Positions 36,942 to 44,842 of a stretch of 64,000 bases of DNA are shown piece after piece. Made by a program: the position numbers and the translations under genes. Source of the stretch: Rhizobium lentis (GTDB lineage: Bacteria > Pseudomonadota > Alphaproteobacteria > Rhizobiales > Rhizobiaceae); contig NZ_JACHBD010000018.1 of assembly GCF_014200175.1 (NCBI RefSeq), positions 1-64,000 of the forward strand, given 5' to 3'. Under the pieces are notes generated by a model. The model saw only the letters and a list, made by a program, of their open reading frames with translations, was not told the DNA's origin and ran no database searches. Each line of letters starts with the position of its first letter. Position 1 is the stretch's first letter.

Positions 36942-37852
36942 GCGCGATTCTCCTTGAGGCGGACTTTGCGAGCAGTCTTGGCCGCTTCGATGATCTTCGC
37001 CATCGTTACACTGCCCGGGTCCATGGCGGTCGCCGTGTCCGAGGCAAGTGCGTTGGCCACCATCTTGCGGATCGCGCGGCCGTCGAGACCGACACAGGCC
37101 TGGGCGCACTCGTCCAATCCTTTGGCTTCCAAGAGCCGACGCATCTCCGGATAGACTCTCGACAATCCGCCGAGGCAATCGCGCAGAATGCGAAGGCAGG
37201 CGTCCTTGTCGGGTAGCGGCACTTCGATGATCAGATCGCAACGGGACAGAAATGCCTCGTCAACGGCCTTAGGGAAGTTGCTGGTGGCGACAAAGAGGAT
37301 GTTTGGGTGCTTTTCCGCAAGCGCGTCGAGCTGAACCAGCACGGCATCCGTCGCGCGATGAACATCGACCGGATTAGCCTCCAAGCTGAGCTTGCCGCGA
37401 TCTGCTGCCAAGGTTTCGACTTCATCCAGCAAGACGATGATGGGGCCGGATTGCGCCGCTTCCGAAATCGCCTGTCCGAAAAGGTCGGTGACAGCCCGCT
37501 GGGTCTTACCGTGTGCAGCGCTAGCGAGCGAGTGCGGTTCGACTTCGACAAGCTTGAACGCTTTGCTGTTAAAAGCCTCGGCGATACGGTGCGCGAGCCC
37601 TTTCGCAAGCGAGGTCTTCCCCGTGCCCGGAAGCCCGGTCAGCATGATGACGCCATGCAAGGGGATGACCGAACGCGCCACCTTCTGGCGGAGCGTGAAG
37701 TTCAGCACAGCCTGTGACAGCAGACGGTTCTTTGTCTGCTCGTCCATGATGATGGATTTCCAGAGATTGCCGAGAGCGTCATTCGGCACCTGGGTGATCT
37801 GGTGGATGCCCTTGGGCAGCTCGTTCATTGTGACGGTCTCTCTCTGGTTCAT
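36938..37852 (-). CDS. TRIP13-like AAA+ ATPase of CBASS (Cap6)
   Basis: The 304-residue AAA+ protein has Walker A GLPGTGKT at 73-80, Walker B VLLDEVE at about 140-146 and sensor-1 FVATSNFPKAVDEAFLSR. It matches the Pch2/TRIP13-type remodeller that disassembles activated HORMA-CD-NTase complexes to prevent false alarms. The start is placed at the ATG at 37852 (GAGGAG upstream); the ATG at 37828 is an alternative. The longer frame up to 38074 overlaps the DUF2188 gene and is unlikely. It is the second gene of the CBASS operon. Confidence 0.9.
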   Translation of the reverse strand: MNQRETVTMNELPKGIHQITQVPNDALGNLWKSIIMDEQTKNRLLSQAVLNFTLRQKVARSVIPLHGVIMLTGLPGTGKTSLAKGLAHRIAEAFNSKAFKLVEVEPHSLASAAHGKTQRAVTDLFGQAISEAAQSGPIIVLLDEVETLAADRGKLSLEANPVDVHRATDAVLVQLDALAEKHPNILFVATSNFPKAVDEAFLSRCDLIIEVPLPDKDACLRILRDCLGGLSRVYPEMRRLLEAKGLDECAQACVGLDGRAIRKMVANALASDTATAMDPGSVTMAKIIEAAKTARKVRLKENRA

Positions 37853-37865
37853 GGCGTCGCGCTCC

Positions 37866-38102
37866 TCAGCCGCGGGGAGGATTGGGATCGCGGCCGTGGC
37901 TATCACTGCTCGCGATACGGCCGTCGAGATTACGGATGCGCAGTTCCGTACCTTGATTCCGGCTGACTTCCCTCGCCGCACTGACAGCGTCGCGTTTCGT
38001 GCTATGATGGCTCGTTGCGCGCTGGCCACCGCCACGCTTGACATCCCAGCCGCCGGAGGGTGCTGGAACGACATGATGAGTTTCGGGACCCTTCGTCGGC
38101 AT
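37866..38102 (-). CDS. DUF2188 small protein heading the CBASS operon
   Basis: This 78-residue basic protein contains the DUF2188 pattern: HHVVPAPSGGWDVKRGG, a Ser/His region, and ELRIRNLDGRI followed by a polar tail. The domain is small and of unknown function. The ATG at 38102 has AAGGAG upstream. The stop lies 13 bases before the TRIP13-like gene start, so it appears to be the first gene of the CBASS transcript. It is not a standard CBASS component and could be an accessory or a passenger. Confidence 0.78.
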   Translation of the reverse strand: MPTKGPETHHVVPAPSGGWDVKRGGGQRATSHHSTKRDAVSAAREVSRNQGTELRIRNLDGRIASSDSHGRDPNPPRG

Positions 38103-38126
38103 GGAACACTCCTTAGCTACGATTTC

Positions 38127-38142
38127 GTTCGACATATCGAAC
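38127..38142. promoter_or_regulatory. palindromic operator candidate 1 (CapH site)
   Basis: GTTCGACATATCGAAC has perfect GTTCGA/TCGAAC arms around a 4-base centre. It lies in the divergent region between the CBASS operon and the XRE regulator gene, 25 bases upstream of the DUF2188 start. A related site follows at 38175. Confidence 0.65.
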
Positions 38143-38174
38143 GTGATCGCTTGCGCCTTGTCAATGACAAATTC

Positions 38175-38192
38175 GTTCGATATACACCGAAC
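38175..38192. promoter_or_regulatory. palindromic operator candidate 2 (CapH site)
   Basis: GTTCGATATACACCGAAC has GTTCG/CGAAC arms with an 8-base centre. It shares the arms of the site at 38127 and lies 41 bases upstream of the regulator start. Two sites suit divergent control by a dimeric repressor. Confidence 0.6.
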
Positions 38193-38232
38193 AAAGCTAA
38201 ATGCTTCAACCTACATTGGAATTTTGTTAACC

Positions 38233-38553
38233 ATGCCCTCCACACTCGGTGAAAAGCTCAAGGAACTACGGCGACAAAAGAAGTACTCGCTCGACGAGCT
38301 CGCCAAGCAGAGCGGGGCCAGCAAGAGCTATCTTTGGGAACTGGAGAATCGCCCCGACCGCAAACCGTCAGCCGAAAAGCTCATCGACATCGCTCGCGTT
38401 CTGGACGTGACCACCGACTATCTGATCGACGACAACGCCACTTTCGACGACGCCCAAGTCAAAGAGGTCTTCTTCCGCAAATTCAACACCCTCGACGCCG
38501 AGACAAAAGGCCGGGTGATGGACATGATCGACGTTTGGAGCCGTAAGAAATGA
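38233..38553 (+). CDS. XRE-family repressor (CapH-like CBASS regulator)
   Basis: The 106-residue protein has a helix-turn-helix in its first 65 residues (LGEKLKELRRQKKYSLDELA, KSYLWELENRP) and a short C-terminal helical region likely used for dimerisation. It is followed by an ImmA/IrrE-type protease gene with a 4-base ATGA overlap. This is the CapH-CapP arrangement known to repress CBASS until DNA damage stimulates CapP to cleave CapH. It is divergent from the CBASS operon and probably binds the palindromes at 38127 and 38175. Confidence 0.85.
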   Translation: MPSTLGEKLKELRRQKKYSLDELAKQSGASKSYLWELENRPDRKPSAEKLIDIARVLDVTTDYLIDDNATFDDAQVKEVFFRKFNTLDAETKGRVMDMIDVWSRKK

Positions 38554-39452
38554 AACAGCCTTTGACGTGGCAGGGGTGGGCGTCGCGGGTTTCCCTGTAT
38601 GTCAGGGAAGGTAAGAAACTCCTCGGTCTACCAAGGTTCCCGATCAGGATCGGAGAGTTCGCCGAGGATTACAGCAAGCAGCACTTTCCACGTGACCCGA
38701 TCACCATGATCAAGGGACAGGACTTCAAAGGTAAGTTCGAAGGGGCGCTGGTTCCGAACGAATCGAAAGACGAGTGGGCAATAATCTATGACACCGGTCA
38801 CTTGTCAAAAGGTCGTGTGAACTTCACACTGGCCCATGAATTCGGGCATTACCTCGCACACCGACATCTAAGCGGTGAGCCGTTCTATTGCTCTCGGAAG
38901 GAAATGTGGGCCTGGGGTAGCGACTATGCCCGGATGGAGGTCGAGGCCAACAGTTTCGCCGCATTCGTGCTTATGCCGCCCGACGATTTCCGCGATCAAA
39001 CCAAAGACTTCAGGAAACCGAGCCTGCAGGACTTCGAGGTCCTTCGCGACCGCTATGACATCTCGCTTACCGCAGCCGTTCTGAACTGGCTCAAAACGAC
39101 AAAGACGCGGGCAATGCTCGTGGTTGGTAGAGACGGCTTCATCGACTGGTCGTGGGGCAGCGAAACGCTCTATTCGTCAGGCGTGTTTTTCAGAGCCAGA
39201 CAGATAACCACGCCAATGCCAGACGATTCTCTTGCTGTGCTAGGGCCGACCGCCGACATTACGGAAATCCAGCATCCTCCGGGTGTGTGGAACGAATTCG
39301 AGCCGGTTTTCGAGTCCGTCCTGTTCGCAGAATATCACGAGATGACGCTCTCCCTGCTGATCTATCCATCGGTCGGCGGGGGCCGCCGGCCATACAATAG
39401 CGATCAACGTCTCGGCGAAGGCACTTCCGAATTGAGCGAGGAAAGCGTTTGA
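38550..39452 (+). CDS. ImmA/IrrE-type zinc metallopeptidase (CapP-like)
   Basis: This 300-residue protein carries the HEFGHYLAH zinc motif near residue 98 with a downstream EANSFAAFVLMP that supplies the third ligand, as in ImmA/IrrE peptidases. CapP proteins cleave the partner repressor CapH and so de-repress CBASS. The C-terminal half (about 190-300) could be the sensor domain. It overlaps the repressor gene by 4 bases and the next gene also by 4 bases (TTGA). Role is inferred from family and arrangement. Confidence 0.87.
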   Translation: MKQPLTWQGWASRVSLYVREGKKLLGLPRFPIRIGEFAEDYSKQHFPRDPITMIKGQDFKGKFEGALVPNESKDEWAIIYDTGHLSKGRVNFTLAHEFGHYLAHRHLSGEPFYCSRKEMWAWGSDYARMEVEANSFAAFVLMPPDDFRDQTKDFRKPSLQDFEVLRDRYDISLTAAVLNWLKTTKTRAMLVVGRDGFIDWSWGSETLYSSGVFFRARQITTPMPDDSLAVLGPTADITEIQHPPGVWNEFEPVFESVLFAEYHEMTLSLLIYPSVGGGRRPYNSDQRLGEGTSELSEESV

Positions 39453-40048
39453 ACGACGGAACGACGATCACGGAAGCTCGCAAGAAGGAGCTGGGTGAAC
39501 TCGCCCAGAGGAACATCGAAGGGATGGCGTTTCCTGCGAGCGATTGGGAAGCCGACACTCTCGCGGAAGTTCTCGCTCTTCCGCGTGTCGTCGTGACGCG
39601 CCCACCCGTGGACGCCTTGCTCGCCGCCGACATGGCTCCCTATCACTGCCACGCGAACTGTGCCAATCAAGAGGCCAACGATCCCGATGGCACCAGCCGT
39701 CACGTCACCGGCTGGCTCGTCTACGGCTCCGACCTGATCCTGCACTCCGTCGTGCAGATTGACGGCGAATGGCTTTGCATGACGCCGCAGCTGGTGCCGG
39801 TAGCCAAACAGTTCCAGTTCATTCCCGATCCCCTCATCGAGTGGCGGGTGAGCCGCGATGGCAGTGGTAATGAGGCATTTCGCGGAGGGATCGTGTTGCC
39901 CGAAGCTCTGCGAAGACATCCTCAAGATCATATTCGGGTTCGGGACCGGTTCCGAGAGTTGATGGCATCCGGCTTGTCGGCCTTCGACGCCCGCAAGGTC
40001 GTGGAAGAAACGCTTGGGGACGAGCTCAAACGAAGTGGCATGATCTGA
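39449..40048 (+). CDS. protein of unknown function in the capH-capP operon
   Basis: The 199-residue protein starts at TTG (GAGGAAAG upstream) overlapping the protease stop. It contains YHCHANCANQEAND, then GWLVYGSDLILHSVVQIDG and WLCMTP. The ordered Cys/His residues resemble those of uncharacterised papain-like or transglutaminase-like folds, but this is weak. I do not recognise a named family. Its coupling to the regulator pair suggests a role in CBASS regulation or sensing. A bidirectional terminator lies 46 bases downstream. Confidence 0.75.
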   Translation: MNDGTTITEARKKELGELAQRNIEGMAFPASDWEADTLAEVLALPRVVVTRPPVDALLAADMAPYHCHANCANQEANDPDGTSRHVTGWLVYGSDLILHSVVQIDGEWLCMTPQLVPVAKQFQFIPDPLIEWRVSRDGSGNEAFRGGIVLPEALRRHPQDHIRVRDRFRELMASGLSAFDARKVVEETLGDELKRSGMI

Positions 40049-40093
40049 TAGAGGACCGCGAGTTATCACCCGCCCCGGCTTGCAACGACGAAG

Positions 40094-40122
40094 GGGGACG
40101 CGACAGATATCGCGTCCCCTTT
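40094..40122. terminator. bidirectional terminator hairpin
   Basis: GGGGACGCGA and TCGCGTCCCC form a perfect 10-base stem with a 6-base loop followed by TTT. An AA precedes it for the opposite strand. It lies between the convergent genes ending at 40048 and 40151. Confidence 0.75.
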
Positions 40123-40150
40123 CAATTGTTCCGGATCTCCCCGCAAACAG

Positions 40151-41185
40151 CTAGTGGATCATTCGATCTTCGCGGAGCCTGCTATATGCGATACCGATGA
40201 TGTCCGAGCTGAATTTTTCGCCCTTTTGCGGATTCCAACCACTCAATGCCTTCTGGATGCCATCCACATCCGAGATTTTCTCGTGATCGGCAAGGAAATG
40301 CACCGACGAAAGTAGTTCCATCCCATAAGGGCTTTCGTAGCCTTCAAAGAGGAGGCTCGCCCGCTTGATGACTTCCTCCGCACGGTGGCGCTCGTCACCC
40401 TGCAGAAACTCGTCGGCCAATTTGTAAGCCTCAGGAACGACAGTCGTCTCCCGCGTGTCGGAGCTGAAACCCTTCAGGACATTCTTCTTCTCCATCGCCG
40501 AAAAGACTGTCCTAAGGTCATCGGAATATGGACCAAACTCATTGCGGGCAAACGCCATCCGGTAGTCCACTCCCATCGCCTGTAGGAAGTAGACAATCTT
40601 TTGCATGACGATTCTCGTAAGACTTCCGCCAAAATAGTCTGTGAGATCACCGAACGATTTGATCAAAACCGCCCGTTCGAAGTTCATTTCCATATTCACA
40701 CTCCCACTGGCCTTGCCCTTCTCCGAGGGCTCGAACACCAAGAATTCAACTCCATCGACAGGAGAAAGCTTTCTGACGAGAAGAGGTTTCACTTCCTTCC
40801 ACTCAAGGCCGCCATTTCCGCAGCCGAGCGGTGGAAGAACCACGCTTCTAATACCCAGCTTCGCAACCTGCGCAAGGAAATCGTCCAATCCCTTGTCGAT
40901 AAAACCGATCTGTGATTTCCCCCGCCAATGATCCTTCGTGGGGAAATTGACAAGAAATTTCCAATTGTCCTGATCGAGCATATCCGTATTCTGGTATACG
41001 AACACTTTACCCGGTCGGAGGATCTTCCGGTCGCAAAGCCTCTTATACTCGTCGAAATTCCCGGGCCACCGCCTCTTGAACTCGAGCGCAACCCCCTTAC
41101 CCATGACCCCGACGCAATTGACCGTGTTCACGATCGCGTCGGCCGGCTCTGCGAACATGTCGCCTTGCTTGAAAGTCACAGCCAT
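40151..41185 (-). CDS. darG: DarG-type antitoxin (macro-domain ADP-ribosylglycohydrolase)
   Basis: This 344-residue antitoxin has an N-terminal macro domain of about 155 residues (GDMFAEPADAIVNTVNCVGV, GKGVALEFKRR, LPPLGCGNGGLEW) that removes ADP-ribose from thymidine in DNA. The C-terminal domain of about 180 residues (FGDLTDYFGGSLTRIVMQKI onward) is the DarG-type region that binds the toxin. The ATG at 41185 overlaps the darT stop (TGATG), ensuring coupled synthesis. Such pairs act as toxin-antitoxin and anti-phage systems. Confidence 0.92.
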   Translation of the reverse strand: MAVTFKQGDMFAEPADAIVNTVNCVGVMGKGVALEFKRRWPGNFDEYKRLCDRKILRPGKVFVYQNTDMLDQDNWKFLVNFPTKDHWRGKSQIGFIDKGLDDFLAQVAKLGIRSVVLPPLGCGNGGLEWKEVKPLLVRKLSPVDGVEFLVFEPSEKGKASGSVNMEMNFERAVLIKSFGDLTDYFGGSLTRIVMQKIVYFLQAMGVDYRMAFARNEFGPYSDDLRTVFSAMEKKNVLKGFSSDTRETTVVPEAYKLADEFLQGDERHRAEEVIKRASLLFEGYESPYGMELLSSVHFLADHEKISDVDGIQKALSGWNPQKGEKFSSDIIGIAYSRLREDRMIH

Positions 41186-41898
41186 CAGAAATAACACCCA
41201 CGTTTCGCCAAGACTGGCAAATCGACACCCGCAGCATGCATCATGCTTTCAACCTGAGCTTTTATCCAGTCAGTTTTTGTGATGATACAGTCGAACATGG
41301 ACAGAGGTATGGCGTCGCGTACCAAGAACTCCGCCATCCGCTTTCGCGCGCGGTCCTGATATCGAGGCGGATCGTCCCGGTTCGCGAAATATCTCGTAAC
41401 TCCAGTGTATCCAATCTCCGGAATGCCAGCGGCATAGGAGCCGTCGTCGAAAAGGCTCCAGTCTACATGAGTTTCGATCTTCGAAACGTCCGCTTCGAAG
41501 CGCGGCGGCGGTGACTGCGAATTGCAAGCGGTGTCGCTAAACCAAAATGGCAGCTGGCTGTTCACAAACTTGTTTACACCCGCCACGAAAAACACGCGAT
41601 CGTCCATAGTGGCCTTGCCGCGCACGACACCGTTAGGATCGACAAGGTCAACGTTACCCATGTGGATTGTGTAAGCCATCGATGTCAGTGGCGAGAAGTA
41701 AAATGCGACATGGTCATTGATCGCTCGATCGCACGGAGTTCGAAACTCTGTGCCGCGACGATTGACGATGCTGGCATAGGAAGTCTGGTGGCAGAGTTGC
41801 GACTGACCATGATTCTTTGACCTGATCTGCCTGTCCGCAAAGAAACGAGCACAATCCAAATAATGAGTCATTCGAAAAATAAAACGAGGAGCCGGCAT
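41185..41898 (-). CDS. darT: DarT-type DNA ADP-ribosyltransferase toxin (DUF4433)
   Basis: The 237-residue protein matches DarT: FRMTHYLDCARFFADRQIRS, HVAFYFSPLTSMAYTIH and the C-terminal KRMAEFLVRDAIPL, where the Glu is the likely catalytic residue. DarT ADP-ribosylates thymidine in single-stranded DNA and blocks replication. The start is uncertain: ATG at 41898 (MPAPRF) gives the normal family length, while the frame stays open to 42129 with non-conserved sequence. It precedes and overlaps the antitoxin gene. The 41899-42258 interval otherwise holds no gene, only A/T-rich promoter-like sequence. Confidence 0.88.
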   Translation of the reverse strand: MPAPRFIFRMTHYLDCARFFADRQIRSKNHGQSQLCHQTSYASIVNRRGTEFRTPCDRAINDHVAFYFSPLTSMAYTIHMGNVDLVDPNGVVRGKATMDDRVFFVAGVNKFVNSQLPFWFSDTACNSQSPPPRFEADVSKIETHVDWSLFDDGSYAAGIPEIGYTGVTRYFANRDDPPRYQDRARKRMAEFLVRDAIPLSMFDCIITKTDWIKAQVESMMHAAGVDLPVLAKRGCYF

Positions 41899-42258
41899 CG
41901 CACTATCCGAGACAATCACAGGACGAGCGGATAGCGCGGAATTCTCGTCAACACAAGGCGATGTAAAGGCGTCGAGCAAGAGAAAACTAACATTTTGTCT
42001 AATGAGAGTTAGCTCGAAAATAGAATTTCCCGCGCCAATAGATCCAACCGTTTGAGCGCTATTCTCGCAGTTCAAGTTCGATTCTGAACTCGAAGTGTGC
42101 CGTGTTTTATATTGGAATTGCATGCGCACTTAAGTAAGCATCCTGCAGGGTGATGCTGCGAAGGTTAGTATTGTCGCCGCCTCCATGGGTGAGGTGAACT
42201 TACTATCGTGCCCGTAGTGTTCCTGTCGCCAGAAGGCTCCAAGGCTGTGAAGCAAACA

Positions 42259-43383
42259 TTACACCAACCCCCACGCCCTAAACCTCCCCCTCCCCGTCAT
42301 CTCTCTGAGGCCGAGCTCCAAAACGATGCGCCGCGCCGCCTGCGGCGTGACGCCCAGCGTCTTTACGACCGTTTTAGCCGACACCAGCGGTTTCGCCATC
42401 ACCAGCTCGACCAGCTCCGGCAGTCTTGACGAGGCCCGCCGGCCCAACAGTTTTCGGTCCATCATCGTTTTCGCCAGCGCCAGACGGTCATGCTCCTTCA
42501 GGCCGATCTCGGCGGCCGCCAAAAAACCGTGGGCGATGGCGAGCAGCCGGGTTTCGCGATCGCGATGCCGGCGCCGATTGACGGGAATGGTTTTGAGGCC
42601 GAGATTGATGGCTACGAGATGTGCGGCAGTGGTGACACCGGCCTGGCGCAGGATCGAAGCGGCAAACAGCCGGCCGAGCCAGGGCGCATGCTGCAGCACC
42701 GCAATCTCGTTCCAGGCATCGAGGGCGACAATCGCCTGCAGCACCGCCGGGAGATCATTGGCCTGCCGCAACACGTTGCGCCATTCGCCCAGCCGCGCGT
42801 CCTCGTTCCAATCGAGATCATAAACCAGCGGATCCTTGTCGGGAGCCCGGCCGCGCCGCGTTGCGTTCTCGATCGCCGCCTCGGATCGGGCAAGCACCGC
42901 GTCGATGGCGGCATAGTCGACACCCGGGAGATCTTCGCCCGCGTCACCGTCTTCCCCCTCCCCTTTCGGCTCAACAGCGACAGGCCGCTTAGCGGCTGCG
43001 CCCCTCTCAGCATCATCGGCGCTGTCCGATGTCACGTCCGAGGTTTGCCTGAGCGTGCAAACGCCGTCGACTGATAATGCCCAGGAGGGCGCTTGCCCCA
43101 CAATCCGCCGACGGGTGCGCAGCACGTCGCGGGCGATTGTCAGTTCATGGGTGGGTGTGCGAATATCGCGGGTGTCGTCATGGAGAACGAGGTCTTCGAG
43201 GTGAACAAGTTCGCCGTCGATCCACAGCGAGGCACACGCATCGGCGTATTGCGTGCGTTCAATCCAGCCGGCGCCGACCGGTGAGCGGGCGATGCGCTCG
43301 TCGAGGCGCGCCAGTTCGATGCCAGCGCGGAATGCCGGCTCCATCAGGGCGGTCATGCTGATTTTCGCGAGATCGTAAGCCAT
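42259..43383 (-). CDS. DUF1612 and helix-turn-helix protein (rhizobial plasmid RHE_PE00001 type)
   Basis: The 374-residue protein is of the DUF1612/HTH family common on rhizobial replicons. It starts MAYDLAKISMTALMEPAFRA, has the GWIERTQYADACASLWIDGELVHLEDLVLHD block resembling an N-terminal Fic-related segment, an acidic linker near 125-160, and a C-terminal winged-helix-like region (SAKTVVKTLGVTPQAARRIV). Function is unknown; a DNA-binding role is likely. It is divergent from the integrase gene, with a long palindrome in between. Confidence 0.85.
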   Translation of the reverse strand: MAYDLAKISMTALMEPAFRAGIELARLDERIARSPVGAGWIERTQYADACASLWIDGELVHLEDLVLHDDTRDIRTPTHELTIARDVLRTRRRIVGQAPSWALSVDGVCTLRQTSDVTSDSADDAERGAAAKRPVAVEPKGEGEDGDAGEDLPGVDYAAIDAVLARSEAAIENATRRGRAPDKDPLVYDLDWNEDARLGEWRNVLRQANDLPAVLQAIVALDAWNEIAVLQHAPWLGRLFAASILRQAGVTTAAHLVAINLGLKTIPVNRRRHRDRETRLLAIAHGFLAAAEIGLKEHDRLALAKTMMDRKLLGRRASSRLPELVELVMAKPLVSAKTVVKTLGVTPQAARRIVLELGLREMTGRGRFRAWGLV

Positions 43384-43466
43384 TGATTTTATGGTAAACG
43401 ACTTTTTATAGGAACTCTATATGCATCTTAAGGTTCGCTAGTGGGCATTATTGCTGGCTAGGCGTC

Positions 43467-43499
43467 TCACTTCCGATAAGTATCGCTTATCGGAAGTGA
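43467..43499. repeat. perfect 14-5-14 palindrome upstream of the integrase gene
   Basis: TCACTTCCGATAAG (43467-43480) and its exact complement (43486-43499) flank the asymmetric spacer TATCG. The geometry resembles the core recombination site of a tyrosine recombinase or a strong operator. It lies 92 bases upstream of the integrase start and 84 bases upstream of the DUF1612 start. Confidence 0.85.
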
Positions 43500-43590
43500 T
43501 TGCCAGAAGCCCGCAAATCAGTGAAAACGGAGCAATGGACGGCCGCCGACGCAGTTCCGGCAGCCGGATTTCGCCGCTTCAGGAGCTCCC

Positions 43591-44748
43591 GTGGACATCA
43601 TCGCCCCGAAAAAATCAGCACCTGACGCCATCGCCCGGCGGGCCGAAGCCCTCGACACCATCGCCGCCGTGCTGCCGATCGACCGGCGCGACAAACTCGC
43701 CGAGATTCTTTCCGACCAGGATGTCGAGACGCTCAAACATCTGGTCAACGAGGGCATGGGCGACAATACACTCAGGGCGCTGACCTCCGACCTCAGCTAT
43801 CTCGAAGCCTGGTGCCTGGCGGCGACCGGCAGCTCGCTGCCCTGGCCAGCACCGGAAGCGCTGCTGCTGAAGTTCGTCGCCCATCATCTGTGGGATCCAG
43901 CACGGCGAGAGGCCGATCCCGAGCACGGCATGCCGGCCGAAGTCGAGCAGGCGTTGCGAGCGGGCGGTGTCCTGAGAACGTCGGGGCCGCATGCGCCGGC
44001 GACTGTGGGACGACGGCTCGCCAACTGGTCGACGTTGACCAAATGGCGCGGTCTCGACGGCGCCTTCTCCTCCCCTGCCCTCCGATCAGCGCTGCGCCTC
44101 GCGGTCCGCGCCGTGCCGCGGCCACGCCGCCGCAAGAGCGCAAAGGCCGTGACCGGCGACGTGCTGGCCAAGCTGCTGGCGACCTGCGGCAACGACAGCC
44201 TGCGCGATCTGCGCGATCGCGCCATCCTGATGGTCGCCTTTGCCTCCGGCGGCCGCCGGCGCAGCGAAGTCGCCGGCCTGCGCAAGGAGCAACTGACGAT
44301 CGAGCCGCCAATTGCCGGCGAGGACCGCAGCCCCCTCCCCTCATTGTCCATCCATCTCGGCCGCACCAAGAATTCCGGCGCCGGCCAGGACGAAAACGTT
44401 TATCTCACCGGCCGGCCGGTAGAGGCGCTGAATGCGTGGCTGGCGGCGGCGAAGATCGACGGCGGCAGTGTGTTTCGGGGGATCGATCGCTGGGGCCATG
44501 TTTCCAGGCGCGCGCTCGATCCGAAGGCGGTCAACGATATCGTCAAGCAGCGGGTGAGAATGGCTGGGCTGGAGGTGGGGGAGTTTTCGGCACATGGGTT
44601 GCGGTCCGGATACCTTACCGAGGCAGCCAACCGTGGCATTCCACTCCCCGAGGCAATGGAGCAATCGCGCCACCGATCCGTGCAGCAAGCATCGAGCTAC
44701 TACAATAGCGCAGCGCGCCGCAGCGGACGGGCGGCAAATTTGCTATGA
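43591..44748 (+). CDS. tyrosine-family site-specific recombinase/integrase
   Basis: This 385-residue integrase has an N-terminal core-binding SAM-like domain (LVNEGMGDNTLRALTSDLSY) and a C-terminal catalytic domain. The catalytic residues are visible as Arg in ASGGRRRSEVAGL, His-x-x-Arg in FSAHGLRSGYL, His in SRHRSVQQAS and the Tyr nucleophile in SSYYNSA. The GTG start at 43591 follows AGGAGCTCCC. It could act on the palindrome at 43467 for multimer resolution, integration of the plasmid or capture of the neighbouring defence genes. Confidence 0.9.
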   Translation: MDIIAPKKSAPDAIARRAEALDTIAAVLPIDRRDKLAEILSDQDVETLKHLVNEGMGDNTLRALTSDLSYLEAWCLAATGSSLPWPAPEALLLKFVAHHLWDPARREADPEHGMPAEVEQALRAGGVLRTSGPHAPATVGRRLANWSTLTKWRGLDGAFSSPALRSALRLAVRAVPRPRRRKSAKAVTGDVLAKLLATCGNDSLRDLRDRAILMVAFASGGRRRSEVAGLRKEQLTIEPPIAGEDRSPLPSLSIHLGRTKNSGAGQDENVYLTGRPVEALNAWLAAAKIDGGSVFRGIDRWGHVSRRALDPKAVNDIVKQRVRMAGLEVGEFSAHGLRSGYLTEAANRGIPLPEAMEQSRHRSVQQASSYYNSAARRSGRAANLL

Positions 44749-44842
44749 TGGCGATATCGTAGCATTCTCGACCATCGGGCTGTAGCGGTCGAGTTAAATT
44801 CCGAATCTTGCTAAATTTTTACTCTTGGTGCCCACGACAGGT

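Noticed and set aside
37853..38074. Longer N-terminus of the TRIP13-like ATPase
   Set aside because: It would overlap the DUF2188 gene almost entirely and has no family similarity; the ATG at 37852 has a suitable ribosome-binding site.
41899..42129. N-terminal extension of DarT to 42129
   Set aside because: The extra 77 residues do not resemble DarT, and the family length is met by starting at 41898; the region looks like a promoter.
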